From the NCBI GenBank assembly GCA_013397075.1, contig VWZS01010170.1, forward strand, positions 62,001 to 126,000: a stretch of 64,000 bases of DNA, written 5' to 3'. Shown piece after piece: positions 48,973 through 60,686 of the stretch. The notes under the pieces were generated by a model. The model was not told the DNA's origin. It did not search any database and saw only the letters and a list, made by a program, of their open reading frames with translations. Every line of letters starts with the position of its first letter. Position 1 is the first letter of the stretch. The position numbers and the translations under genes are program-made. The DNA comes from Rhabdornis inornatus. Taxonomy: Eukaryota; Chordata; Aves; Passeriformes; Rhabdornithidae.

Positions 48973-51046
48973 TCTATTAGAGGCTGCTGTTTCGACATGG
49001 TGCCAGGGGCAGGTTAAAGCATGCATGTGGTTGGTAGTCATTTCAGGAGAATTTTGAGAGAAATAATGTTCTTATTCACAAAACACTAAATTTTAATTTT
49101 TTTTTTTTTTTTTTTACAAATGCATCGCTTAAGGTATGTGGAGATAAATACGCAGTCTAAAAACTTGACTAAATTATAGTCATTTATATTTGTGCTGAAC
49201 TGAAGACATAAGCAAAGTTGAGATACTTGATCTTTTCCTCAAGAAATTTCTCACGCAATCTTATGCAACTCGATTTTAACATGGGTCCCCAAATAAATAT
49301 AAAAAATTGGTTTGTAGGTTATAATTTTAAGGGGCTTAACAGATATTAATAAAATCAAAATAGTAGTATTAGTAGTACCAAACCCCAAAGCACGTTGAAT
49401 GAAATCACTGCCAACCTGGATGATATATCCTTTTGTTGAGATTCTTGGAAATACTAAGTATTTGGATCTCACTCAATTTTCTGGCCATATATTTTGAAAA
49501 ATAATTCTGTGTATAGATGGTCTATTCATATGCCTGCTTTTTGTGAGCAGGAGATTGTGCTGTAGAACTGTCCCATGCTTTATTCTCAACATGTTTGGAA
49601 GGTGATCTAGGAACTCTGGCTAGCTAAAAGAATTAAGAAGCCAGGAAAAATCACACAGCTTGGGGACCTGCTGTGATCAATTTAATATGTTTTCTTCCCA
49701 GACTGCTGCCCTGATGGTTAACAAACCTTCCTGCAGCATCTGACGAATGAGATGCCCCATATAACTTAAGCGCAGGCTATTTAGATTGCATCATTGGTCT
49801 CTTACCTCCAGCCACAACTCTGACAAGCCTCTAGTTTTGTTCTGTTTTCAGGCCTAGACCAGGTAGAAATGTTAGCTGGGTATCAGTCTTACAGGCTTTC
49901 TGGCTCCTTTGCTTTCTGGAAGGGTTCAGAGCAAAACTGAGATCTCCCCTCAAAGCCTAAAATTATGGCAGTCTCACCCATGGGCTGCCCGGCACTCCAG
50001 ATCTTGGGCTGTGGTCAACAGGTACAACTGCTTTGAGTTCACTGAAGCTGAACATTCATCTCAGCTTAGCAGCTGCCTCTAGTAGTTAGTCTAATGTGCA
50101 TTTGGCCATTGAACTGCTGTTATGAAAATGGTTATGGGAGGGAGAAATGAAATCCTGGCTTTACAGGAACTTTCTTATTTCCTACCTGCCGAGGTCTTGA
50201 GCCTGCGCTCACCCCGACCGCCAGAGAGCTTTCGTCCTCTTTCACTCAGAAACTGGATCAGCACTGCTGCATGAACTGAGTTTATTTTGAATTGTATTTA
50301 ATTAGTGCTTTGAAGATAAGGATCAGGATGTTGCAATAAACTTGGAATAGGATACACTAGCCAGCACAGACTGTGTTAAGCACTTGCTTTGGTCTCTCCA
50401 ACTCAGCAGACAGACTGCTGTGTGTGCTGCTGCTCTTTACCAAACATACTTGTAGGTAGATTTCAAAGTCCTTCCATCAAACATAAAAGTAGGTGAGTTC
50501 TGCAGCACTAAGTGTTCCTGTAGCTCCATCAGTTGCATTCATTTCTGAGTATTTTGAAGGGATGAATAGACATTTCTCTGTGTTCAAAATGAACTCTTGT
50601 AGATTAAGGAGATATTAGAAAACACACAGTTCCCTCACAAGACATCAGAGATCTGATTTCAACTCGTTTGAAGTGGGGAATGGGAAAATGTAATGATTAA
50701 CTGCCAACAACGTGGCAAATGCTCAGACCCAACTTTTCACTCAGTCTCATCTGTTCAAAACTGTTTAAGAAAGTGTCGGGTTAGAGATGAGTGAAATACA
50801 TCCAACTATTCCCAGAAAATACCATGCATCAATGCAGATGTACAAATTTCTTATTGTGAAGAAAAGGCAAGAAGAGAGAAAAAAAGCAAGAGTTATGTTA
50901 GAATTAGGTGGGGAGGAAAACTGAAAAACAACCCTAAAGTCAGTGCTAGCTTTTAGAATTGCCTTGATCTCCCTCACTACAGTAGTTCAGTGTCACAGGC
51001 CTGTTACCATTCACATTTGTGAGCAAAGTGCTGTGCTTCACGGCCT

Positions 51047-51135
51047 AGGTATTAATATCTATATTAATTAGATAATAGATTAATGAGTTAATATAGATAG
51101 TTAATATATATTATATTAATATCTATATCTGCTAT
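51047..51135. repeat. AT-rich block of direct and inverted repeats
   Basis: ATTAATATCTATAT appears at both ends of this block, and TTAATATAGATAG, its near reverse complement, lies in the middle. The block is almost pure A and T and may fold into several alternative hairpins. It is low-complexity sequence. Confidence 0.8.
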
Positions 51136-52041
51136 TAGTTCCTAATGTTTTCTAACAAGCATTATGTCCAGCATTGCTGTGAAAGGAGAAGGTGCAGTTG
51201 GGAAGTTGGTATTGAGTACTGAGACTAAAGAAAATGGAACCTACTTTTTCCAGCATACTTGAAGCCACCAGTGGGAAATATCTTTGACAATGAAATCAAT
51301 TGCCTGACCAAAAAAATAGAAAATAAGTTTTCAGGTGAAACAGAATGAAGAAATACGAGAGAGTTGCTGTAAGGATAAAAAGACACTAGTTATAATGCAA
51401 GCTTATGGTATAAAATACACATGAGATTTCTATGCATATCTAAATCCAGAAATCAACTTGGCCGGTATAAAGCACATTGTGGTCATTATGCCAAACCTTT
51501 TCAGACAGCTGTGTTATCATTTTGCAGGGTAGAAATATCAGTAGTCCTAACTCAGGAGTTTAATAAGCTGCATTTTCAGGAGTGTTTTAAAATTAAAATA
51601 AGCAGTTGCATATGCACCTTTTCTGGGAACACTGTTTCACAAACTCTGGTGCATAATGCTTCATTTTCCAGGGTTGGCCATTTTCTGGTCTTGTTGCTCT
51701 TAGGTGTTACAGTGGTGTATCTTTTTTGACGATGGCTGTGGTGCTTGGCAGAAGGCATGTAGGCTATTAGAAAGCTTAGCTGGAGGAGCAGGAGAACTCT
51801 TCAGGTGCACAGTCATTGAAATGTCACCAAACTCGGATTTGTTAGCTCAGACCTTTAGTGAAGGTCAAGTGATACAGTTTTCTTCATCTATTTAATGGTT
51901 AAAATAAGCATTTGCAAAATGTCTTGCAAATGTCCCTGGCAACTACCTTCTGTGCTCAGTCATTTTCTTGCCTTCACTGACAGGACCATGTCAGTGGCAT
52001 GTGTAGTACAGGAGACAGATCGCTATGAAAACATAAGAAAA

Positions 52042-52188
52042 CACCCTGAGATTGGCTCAGTTGGTTACAGCACAGTTCTAATAGCACCAATATTGTGGGA
52101 TCTATCCCTGAACAGACCATTCATTTAAGAGATGGACTTCATGATCCTGGTGGGACCCTTCCAGTTCAGACTATTCTGTGATTCTGTG
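52042..52188 (+). mobile_element. tRNA-derived SINE with CR1-like tail (TguSINE1-like)
   Basis: The head reads as a decayed tRNA gene. TGGCTCAGTTGG matches the A box. The segment GCACAGTTCTAATAGCACC resembles the anticodon arm of tRNA-Ile(AAT). GGATCTATCC is a mutated B box (consensus GGTTCGATCC). After the tRNA-like part comes TTTAAGAG, then a CR1-like 3' tail containing GACTTCATGATCCTGGTGGG and two perfect ATTCTGTG octamers at 52173-52180 and 52181-52188. A tRNA-Ile head joined to a CR1 tail is the structure of TguSINE1, a passerine family mobilised by CR1 reverse transcriptase. The copy looks nearly full length but diverged, and it will not encode a functional tRNA. I could not define a clear target-site duplication. 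Confidence 0.8.
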
Positions 52189-55100
52189 AAAATGCACCAT
52201 GGTGAATGGATCTGTTTCAACGAAGTACCAGTACCTCATCTGAACTGCATGGTGAGACCAGTATAAGAAACAAACATGGCATCCAGATCTCCTGAGACTT
52301 AGTTAGGTGTCTTGAATTTCAGGCAGAGCTTTTGGTTAGTCTGCCAGCAGAAAGCAGCATGAGGGTGGAGGGCTGCAGTGGTGGTGCTGAGAAGACTCCT
52401 GCACTCCTGCAGGAGAAAGGAGGTGGCCAACCTTTTGCATTCTTGAGTAGATGTTAACATTCTGAGATTTTATGACTGTTAAAGAAAGGGCATTATTGTT
52501 AATTTGTACTTTTTCCATCAGATTTGAAGAATGCAGCTATTCCATCCTTATTTTACCAGAGCTTTGGGCTCAGTTTACATACATATCTCAATACATTATG
52601 ATATTTATTCTGTGGCAAGCAGAGTTCAATTAATTCATAGGATGTGAGTAGGATGTTTTTGTTAATCACTCAATTTCTCAAACTGTTTGTACTAAACTTT
52701 GTAACTTCGTTACCAAGTTACCTCTTCCTCTCACCTCTATTTTGATGATTATTGAATTGTTATTAAAGATTTTTGAGAGCTGCACAATTGGTGTGGATGC
52801 TTTTTACAGGATTTTGAAGAAATGCAAGGAGAGTTTGCATGAAGACACAAAGTCTCTTCAAATGTTTGTCTGTGCAGGGATCTCTTACTGTTCTAAAAAT
52901 ATGACTTGAATCTGCTGTATACTCCACAGCCGCTGCTATGAGGCATATAGGACCCATCTTTTTCTGCAGAACTGTGCTGCTTTATCTTCTCTCTCAGTTA
53001 TTTTCCTGAATTTTCTCTTTTCGAACAGAAACTGAATTAGTATATATTTCATTGCCTTTATTTTTCCTCTTAAATTCATCCTAATTTACTTCTTAAATCA
53101 GTAACTGTCCTCGTTCCCATATATATAGTGCAGTGGTGGAATTCTGCCTGCAGGAAAGAAGGTGATATCCAACATTTTTTGCAGCATCATGTAAACCAGA
53201 TCCAAGACAGTTCAGCCAACACAGCAGTTAATGTACCAGTGTTTTACTTGTAGCTTAGCCTGGAAGAATGGCCCAGCTAGGGAGAGAGTTTTTGCATTGG
53301 GAGACCCAGGCTGAATCCAACTTCCAGACACATTCTTGAACCAGTTCTTAAATCTCTTTTTGCCTTGGTCCCTCATCTGGAAAATTGGTATTTGTATTTT
53401 AGAGCCCTGGAGGAAGAATATAAGGGAGTAGAAGGACAGATTATATGTGAAGACAGATAGGTAGGTAAAAGTTGAACCTGATACTAATTGTTACCATAGC
53501 TGTTCTTTTGGCACCGCTCAAAAATGTTTGTCATTTTTTAATTTTGATATAGTTGTTCTTTAAAGCAATGGCTACTAGCTGAATATACTTGGATAACAGA
53601 AAAAATACACTGTATCAAAAATGGAAATGACCAAAACACACATGATGGCTCTATATTCAGCATGTGGTGCACCCAAGGAACCTCTGAGTTGCAACTAGCT
53701 CAGGTCCCTGACCAGGACTCATCGTGGTTACCTCACAGATTTTCTGTTGGTCTCCTCAGTTACAGGACTTGTCCTTAGAAAGGGAGAGGTGTGGTAAGAT
53801 ATGTGGACCTCAATTACTTTTCATAAGATCAAGATCAAAAGGAAGGTTTTTTGATAGGTTTAGGTTTTCTTTCTTTGTTTTTGGTTTTTTTGTTGTTTTT
53901 TTTTTTAATTTTCTCTCCACAGTCCTCTAAGAGCTTATACCATATAAAGACTTTTCAGAATAATTTCAGCATAACAGCAGGTTTTCTAGCTGGCTCCCAT
54001 GATACACAGAAATGAGCCTCATCTGGGCATGCTGTGTACTCTCTTCCTATATTCTGACCCTCTTTGATCACAGCAATTGAACAAGGAGTTCAGATGCTTC
54101 CTGGTTTGCCCCCCTCTATTTCTCCACTATTTTCCCTTTTTGAAGACCACATTAATGAAAAACAAGAATGTGATGTTCAATATGAAAAATACTGTTAATA
54201 CCTCAGCCAGCATGGAATTTTTGTAGATTGGTCGCTTTTATTTTTGAATTTCCTCTTCTTATTAGAAGATACACAACTGTAGTAAATGTATGCTTTGTGT
54301 TTTTCATTTCCAGCAGTGTGTAACTGCTTCCTTCTTTAGCTTAGTAGTAAAATTGAAGCAATCTCTCAGAAGGCATTTTTCTCCACTGCACTTTAAATGT
54401 CAGTGTGGTTGTCTAAGCATCTTACTGTATGTAATACCTCTCTAAATTATAGTTCAAATGCTTCTGCTTCCCCAGTTAAGCTTTGCATATGACACACAGT
54501 TTCTTTCTTGTAGAAAAGAAAGAGTAAAGTGGGACAAGAGACTCCCACAGCTATTAATGTATGGAGTTGCTTTAAAACTGTTGTTCCTTGGGACTGTGTT
54601 TTAGTTCACTGTGTATTCCTGAAGATACTAAATACATTAAAATATATTAAATATATAATATGTATTATGTGTATTACATTTAGTAAAATGTTTTACTATA
54701 TTTATTAAATAGAGAAGATAGAATTCCACTTCATATTTTTTGCTCCTCTCTGTCACTGCCATTCTCTGTGCTTTGCCATGCTTTCTGTTCAGGTAATTTT
54801 TTCTTTTTCCATTTCTCACCAGTCTAGCTTCCACAAATACACACTCTTCTCATGTTTCGTGTTTCTTGGGCCACTCTTCCAGGCACACAGGAACTGTAGA
54901 GCCTTTTGCAGTAAGGATTGTGCATGGCTGTAGGGGAAAAGACATGATAGACCACCTGAAAGTAGGTTTGCTTCCAGATCTGCGCTGCTCAGATGGATGT
55001 CTGTAATAGCTGTGCATGCAATAGAGAGATTTGAGGCAAACATCCTTAGAATCATTATATATTTCAACTTTTGTCACTGGCCTGCAAAATTTTCCCTTCT

Positions 55101-57902
55101 TGTTTCCTTGTCATCCCCCTCTGATGGAGGAATGCAATGTGAATGCCCAAGTTCAGTTTCTGGCAGTGGAAGATCATTCATAGCAGAGCGTAAGACAAAA
55201 AATGTCGATTCACCACACAGAAATTGAAGGCTGTGTTAAAAGCACATACCATTTACTAGGGTGGCTTTTGTATAGGAACAGCAGGGGCTCTGATGGTGTC
55301 CCAAAGCATTTGGGCCATGGGACAGGATCTGAAAACTAAGTGCAGGATTTTCCTGATGTCATCATATGATGTAGTACTACAGTTACTCATCTTGGAGGTT
55401 GTTTTGTTTTATTTCCCTTCTGCTCAGAAGGGTGGGTTAGGATTATACAGGTCTGAACAGTTCAATCCCAGTCTGCACCATTTATGATACTGTGGATGTT
55501 ATAGCACTGATAGCATCCTGCCACTTGAGTTTTTGGTTAGTTACTGGGAAAAAAAAAAAAACAAAGAAGCCTAAACCAGCATCCTTCTCATTACCACCGT
55601 TTTCAAAGGGTTGTCTTCCAAAGTTTTCACAGTAGGTTGCTTTTCATCATGAAAGTTGCAGTCTGAGAGGGAAAAAGGGAGACATTTCACTCGTTGGACC
55701 TCCAGGAAGTTTTAGTCTTTCCCTTTTCTTTGAAGCCATGCTTTTGATTTGTATGTCTGATTTAATTTTAAATCCTTCTTTGTCAATGAAAATAGTGAGT
55801 TTAAATTTATCTTTAGAACCAAAGGGAAATGAAAATTTTGAAAATTTTAGACTAGATATTGATACTTCCTGCCTTCATCTGAGGTTCCAGCTTTCCTGCA
55901 TGGACACATGCAGATGAAAACTGATGCACTCCTTTTCTCTGACTGCTCTGGAGAAGCAGCATCCTCAGTGGTGGCCACTGTGTGCTCGACAAGAGACCTG
56001 ACAGGACACATCCTGTACAGCCAAGATACAGAAAACACTGCAGCTGTTCTCATGTAGAAGGAAAAAAATACCGGTGAGGGGAATGAAAAAAGCAACTTGC
56101 CTTTTCTGCCTTAGAAAAGCCATCCCACAGCACCACCTAGCAGGCACAGATGGATGTGAATGAACTGTATAAGGACAGGACTGGAGCAAAATGCTCCTGG
56201 GGGAATACAGTGTTGAGCAGGACTGCGTGCTTTAAAACACCTATTCTATCTAATACCTAGCACAGGTTGTTGATATAAACTGAGTTGTGCTGTCCTTCCC
56301 TCAGACAGCTGGTATCCTTTAGGTTCGGATATTTGTGGCTTCATACAGCTAATTAATCTCTCTGCATGTCTGATGAAATGCATCTTCAGTTTTGGTGGTT
56401 TTTTTTGTAATCTGGAGTTTTTCTCTTTAATTCCATGTATTTCTAACACACCTAGCTTAATCAGAGTAATGGCATTACTTAACATGGAATTTTATGTTTT
56501 TGTCTGCAATCAGTCTGAGGTGCTGGGGAGGAATAAGCCAGCTGACTGCTGAGGAATACTGCCAGAGCACAGATTCTGAAGAGGCCAGCAAGCTCATCCT
56601 CATCCCACTCCCATGGCTGGGAAAGATGTATTATAAAATAGTTAAGCTTCATCTGCTAGGTGTCTCAGTTTTTAAAAGCAGTCATTTTACATGTTTGTTT
56701 TTCTAGGGGAGCCAGAACATGGAACTTTCCTTTGAGCTGCATATGTGAAGTATTTATTTGTGATTCTGTAGCAGCCTATTGCCTCTGTTATTTGCCTTTT
56801 TTATTTGGTTAAATTTGTTCATCTCCATAGCTTACACAGCCTTTTAGCCTTCATCCTGCACAGGCAGAAATGAAAGGGTCTGGCAATACCCACTTTGGGA
56901 AGCTGTCTAGGAGACAGAAGGAAAAAGTCAGGGCTGCAATTAAAGACATTATTTCAGAGCATGAGTTGTAGTTGATTATGCTGAGCTAGAACAGCACTGA
57001 TTCTCCTATGAATTGTGCTGTGGATATATGGGTTCAAAAAAAACATGACTCCGTAATTAGAGAGGAGGAGTAGGACTTTCAGCTTGCAGAGATTTTAAAT
57101 TTGGCGTTATGCATTTAGGCCTATCTGCTGTACTATGAGAGATCTCTGGGAGAAAGACTGAAATCCAGTCCTTTCCAGGTTCTGAGATCTTATTTTCCCT
57201 GTTAAAGCAAGTGACTGTCTATCAAGACTCTTAATTTTCTCTGTAGCGCTGGCAAAACTGTTGTTGCTATTGTTATTAATAATATTCAAGAACTGTACAA
57301 CTAAATCCCTGTGTGAAAACCTAAAATAATTCTTTCAAATATTGTGAGACATTTTGCTCTTATAAAAGGAAATGTGGTCATGTAGTAACTTGGGGGGGAA
57401 GTGGAAACACCACCAGAAAAGCCCAAATTTTTTTCTGGTACTTGCGTGGTTACTCTGGAAATATCTTTCATGCCATTCAAATGGTTGCTCCATGTGAGAG
57501 CCTACCATGAAAAACTTCATAAAAGCAAGCAAAATTACACCAAAAGTAAGAGTTCAATGTGATTTTAGTACTCTCGATAAAGTCACCTCCTCAAAACTTG
57601 TACTCCACTGTGTTGAAAGGGTCAAATCTGAATTACATTCACTTTTGGCTAAATCTATAGGAACTATTCCCATCAGGCATTACATAGCTACCGCAGTGCA
57701 TTTCAGTTGAGCTTTCTTGGATACAAAGGATCATGTTCTGCAGTGGTTTATTTTACTGCTTTTGTGAACTGCTGCCCCTCATTAGGGCATCACTGTGTTT
57801 ACTGATTTTGTCTGCAGTTACTCTTGACTTCAGAAGAAAGTGGAAGTAATCCGTTGTGGTTAATTCAGGAAAAAGAAAGGGTTGGGATGTTTTTGTTGGG
57901 TT

Positions 57903-57929
57903 CCCCTCCCCCTGTCCCCCCCTCGCCCC
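57903..57929 (-). other. Potential G-quadruplex on the minus strand
   Basis: On the + strand four C-runs of 4, 5, 7 and 4 lie at 57903-57906, 57908-57912, 57916-57922 and 57926-57929, separated by 1, 3 and 3 bases. The minus strand therefore has four G-runs with very short loops, which satisfies the usual quadruplex pattern. The minus strand is the template for FHOD3 transcription. The + strand could form an i-motif. Formation in the cell is not shown. Confidence 0.75.
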
Positions 57930-58118
57930 GCTGTCTCCTCTCTATCCCTCTTTATGTCTGTACTGCTCCCAAAGAACTGAAACAACAGCTCAGAATTATC
58001 TATGATGCAAGTCAAATCACTGCTGATTATGATCTCATGCTTCTGTGGGTTCAGCTCTTTGAATGACCCTGGCAATTACTTGGCTAAAAACTATTCAAGT
58101 CCCAGATGCTGAATAATT

Positions 58119-58146
58119 AAATACTGCATCTGAAATACTGCATCTG
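58119..58146 (+). repeat. Tandem duplication of a 14-mer
   Basis: AAATACTGCATCTG occurs twice without a spacer (58119-58132, 58133-58146), followed by a partial, diverged continuation AAATATGTTT. Confidence 0.93.
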
Positions 58147-58377
58147 AAATATGTTTCATTCTGCTGAAACAAAACTGAAATATGTTTGAAATAATGGCAC
58201 AAATGAAGGCACATCTCACTGTGCGGTGGCTTGGTCAAAAATGCTTAGTCTTTAGGTCCAAAAGGTAAGGGTCAAATGAGGAGAAACACGGACTCTGGAA
58301 TCTGATCCCTTGTCCTGGTCACTGCTACTGCAAACCTGTAGCTTGGTATCTGCAGCCTCCTAGGAATATACAGGCAT

Positions 58378-58435
58378 ATACTTGACTTCAGTTATCTTAT
58401 TATATTGCACATACTTGACTTCAGTTATCTTATTA
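58378..58435 (+). repeat. 33-nt tandem duplication (about 1.8 copies)
   Basis: A 25-base segment starting ATACTTGACTTCAG and ending TTATTA at 58378-58402 is repeated exactly at 58411-58435, giving a period of 33 nt. Perfect identity suggests a recent duplication. Confidence 0.95.
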
Positions 58436-59291
58436 CACTGGTGTTTGGTGTTTTTAGGCTTGTGGTCACATCTCAGGTGATTTCAGAGGATGCTCTCTTG
58501 CACTTCTGAGGCTCTTTTAACCTCACTTGGGAGATAGGAACCTAGTCCAATCTTGTCTTTGAGCTGCACATCCAGATTTCCAGAAAAGTAGGCTGCAGGA
58601 AGACTACACATGCAGATGCGTTAGTTCAGAAAACCTGCTGGACCTGTTAGTTCTGAACATGAGTTTCCAAGCCTTGAGTACTTTTCATAGCCATGTTCCA
58701 TTTCTGCTGTATAGAAAACATGTTTCTATCCCTTTCTGTCTGCTGTCTAACTAGACCCAAAGTGAGCATTGCTGTTCCTGTTGTGCTGCTGAGGACCTCA
58801 GACACAGAACCTGTGAGTCATTGGAGGTTCCTCAGCAAAGTACTCAGTATTCTCAAGTGATTGAGAAAATGTAATTCATTTAATATACAATATCACAGGT
58901 TTTTACTGTAATCCCAGCCCACACTGGGTGTCCAGAGAACTACTTGGATCTAACTGCATTAAAGGTCTTGTCTTCACATGATATGTGAACTGAGAACTAC
59001 ATTTTGGGCATATATATGGGCATTTGAATCTTAACATACATGGAACTGCTTTGTTATACTGAAATGAGGTAATCTCTGTGAGCTGGTGAAAATAAAGTGT
59101 TATGGATTTTTTGTCTCTTTCAGTGTATGTGTGTTTGGGGGCTGGTATGGGTGTGTGAGAGAGGCAGAAAATAAGTTGCAAGTGCCATGCTTTGAAAAAT
59201 AAAGGATAGTTAAAAATATATGTTTAAGAATCACCATTTTTTTATTCGTGTTTTTAATATCTGTTAATTTTTAGCCATGTTTAATAAATTA

Positions 59292-59395
59292 GACACCATC
59301 CTGGACAACTAAGTGTAGGTGGCTTTGCAGAGAGTTGGACAGAATGACCTCCAGAGAGATCCATTCTAACCTCAACCCTTAAGTGAATCATTCAA
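59292..59395 (+). mobile_element. CR1 LINE 3' end fragment
   Basis: CACCATCCTGGACAACTAAG, then GTAGGTGGCTTTGCAGAGAG, TTGGACAGAATGACCTCCAG, and AGATCCATTCTAACCTCAAC follows the 3' end of CR1 on the + strand. Terminal octamers are lost or very diverged. Confidence 0.82.
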
Positions 59396-60580
59396 ACTTC
59401 TTACTCCTTTTTCTGCTGTAGTGGTACCCATATACCTTTGTTTTATACTTAGAGGAAAACTGTAAAAGCCAGATCTTTTTTATGAGTTGTAGCAAAGGAA
59501 TTTGATTTTAGTCAAACTACAATTGGGATCTGGACATGCAGGTTAGTGAAGCTGAAGTTAACTTCATCTAATCTGCAGACCTTTGGAGCACAAGTGAACA
59601 TGAGTGTGATTAGACTTAAGCCCATACTGGGAAGCCTTTGCCACATCACCAGAAATACAGTTTAGAAACTATTCCATTTCTCTTATCCAAGCAGGAGTCT
59701 GAGGAGTCTTTTTCCAGCTCTTTCACCTTTCTGTGATTCAGAACCAACCATATATATTTTCAGTGTGTAAATTTGATTTGCTGTAAAATTGGATGATGAG
59801 TTTGGTTCATAAAAGTCAGAGGAAGAAGGCAGCTTGAGATAGAGGAATTTCATTATCTCTTTGAACACTGAGCTTTGTAACTCTTAAAAAATAGTTATCA
59901 CTGTAATATGAGAGCACTGTTGAGAGAAGCCTACAATAATATAATATATTCTTGCAGTTATCCAGCTGTATGCAGAAGATGCATACTTGCTAGAATTTAT
60001 GAGAACCAAAATTGAGAATATCTCCATCTCTGTCCTTTTCTGGCAAAGGAAGGAGTTAGAATAATGTGATACTTCTAGGGCTGTGTAATTAAGCAGTGCC
60101 TTAGCTGATATGCAGTGACTTGTGTCCCCATAAATCAGGTTTCTAAACAGGCTCTATGAAATATTCTGCAACTCACTTCAGAAAACCACTGCATGGGAAG
60201 CTGGAAATGTGTCTGGTCTGTTACATTTTTGTTTTCATCTTGAAGTTCTTTGGATTTACAAAAAAAAAGCATCTGGACTAGACTGATGATGAGAACTGGA
60301 TTTGAGAATAGCAACCTCTTCCACATTTGGGACAGACAAACAGATGATTGCTGGAGAAATATGACCACTTCTGTTATGTTCACATGTCCCCCAGAAAGTA
60401 TCTTTATTCATTAACTTTATTTGGCAGGTTGTCCAAAGATAAATAAGTGTGTCTGGTTTTGCAGTCAAACCTCTGCTTCTGAATTGGTTTTTGTGCCTGA
60501 TAATAGTCAGAAGTTTGAGAGTAGAGAAAAATCTTCAGTTTATACATACAGTGAAATAATAGTACTTTCGTGTAATAGTG

Positions 60581-60634
60581 NNNNNNNNNNNNNNNNNNNN
60601 NNNNNNNNNNNNNNNNNNNNNNNNNNNNNNNNNN
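60581..60634. other. Assembly gap (54 N)
   Basis: Fifty-four unknown bases. The 13 bases just before the gap (60568-60580) and just after it (60635-60647) are identical, TCGTGTAATAGTG. This suggests overlapping contig ends that were not merged. An AT palindrome that would disturb sequencing follows directly. Confidence 0.98.
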
Positions 60635-60639
60635 TCGTG

Positions 60640-60686
60640 TAATAGTGGAATATATATATATATATATATATATATTCCACTTATTA
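60640..60686. repeat. AT microsatellite at the centre of an inverted repeat
   Basis: TAATAGTGGAA at 60640-60650 is mirrored by TTCCACTTATTA at 60675-60686 (one extra T) around a pure AT run of about 25 bases. A third diverged copy, TAACAAGTGAAATATATAT, follows near 60699-60717. The unit can extrude as a cruciform and lies next to the assembly gap. Confidence 0.9.

Noticed and set aside
52042..52115. A functional tRNA-Ile gene
   Set aside because: The B box and stems are mutated and the segment is fused to a CR1 tail, so it is a SINE head.
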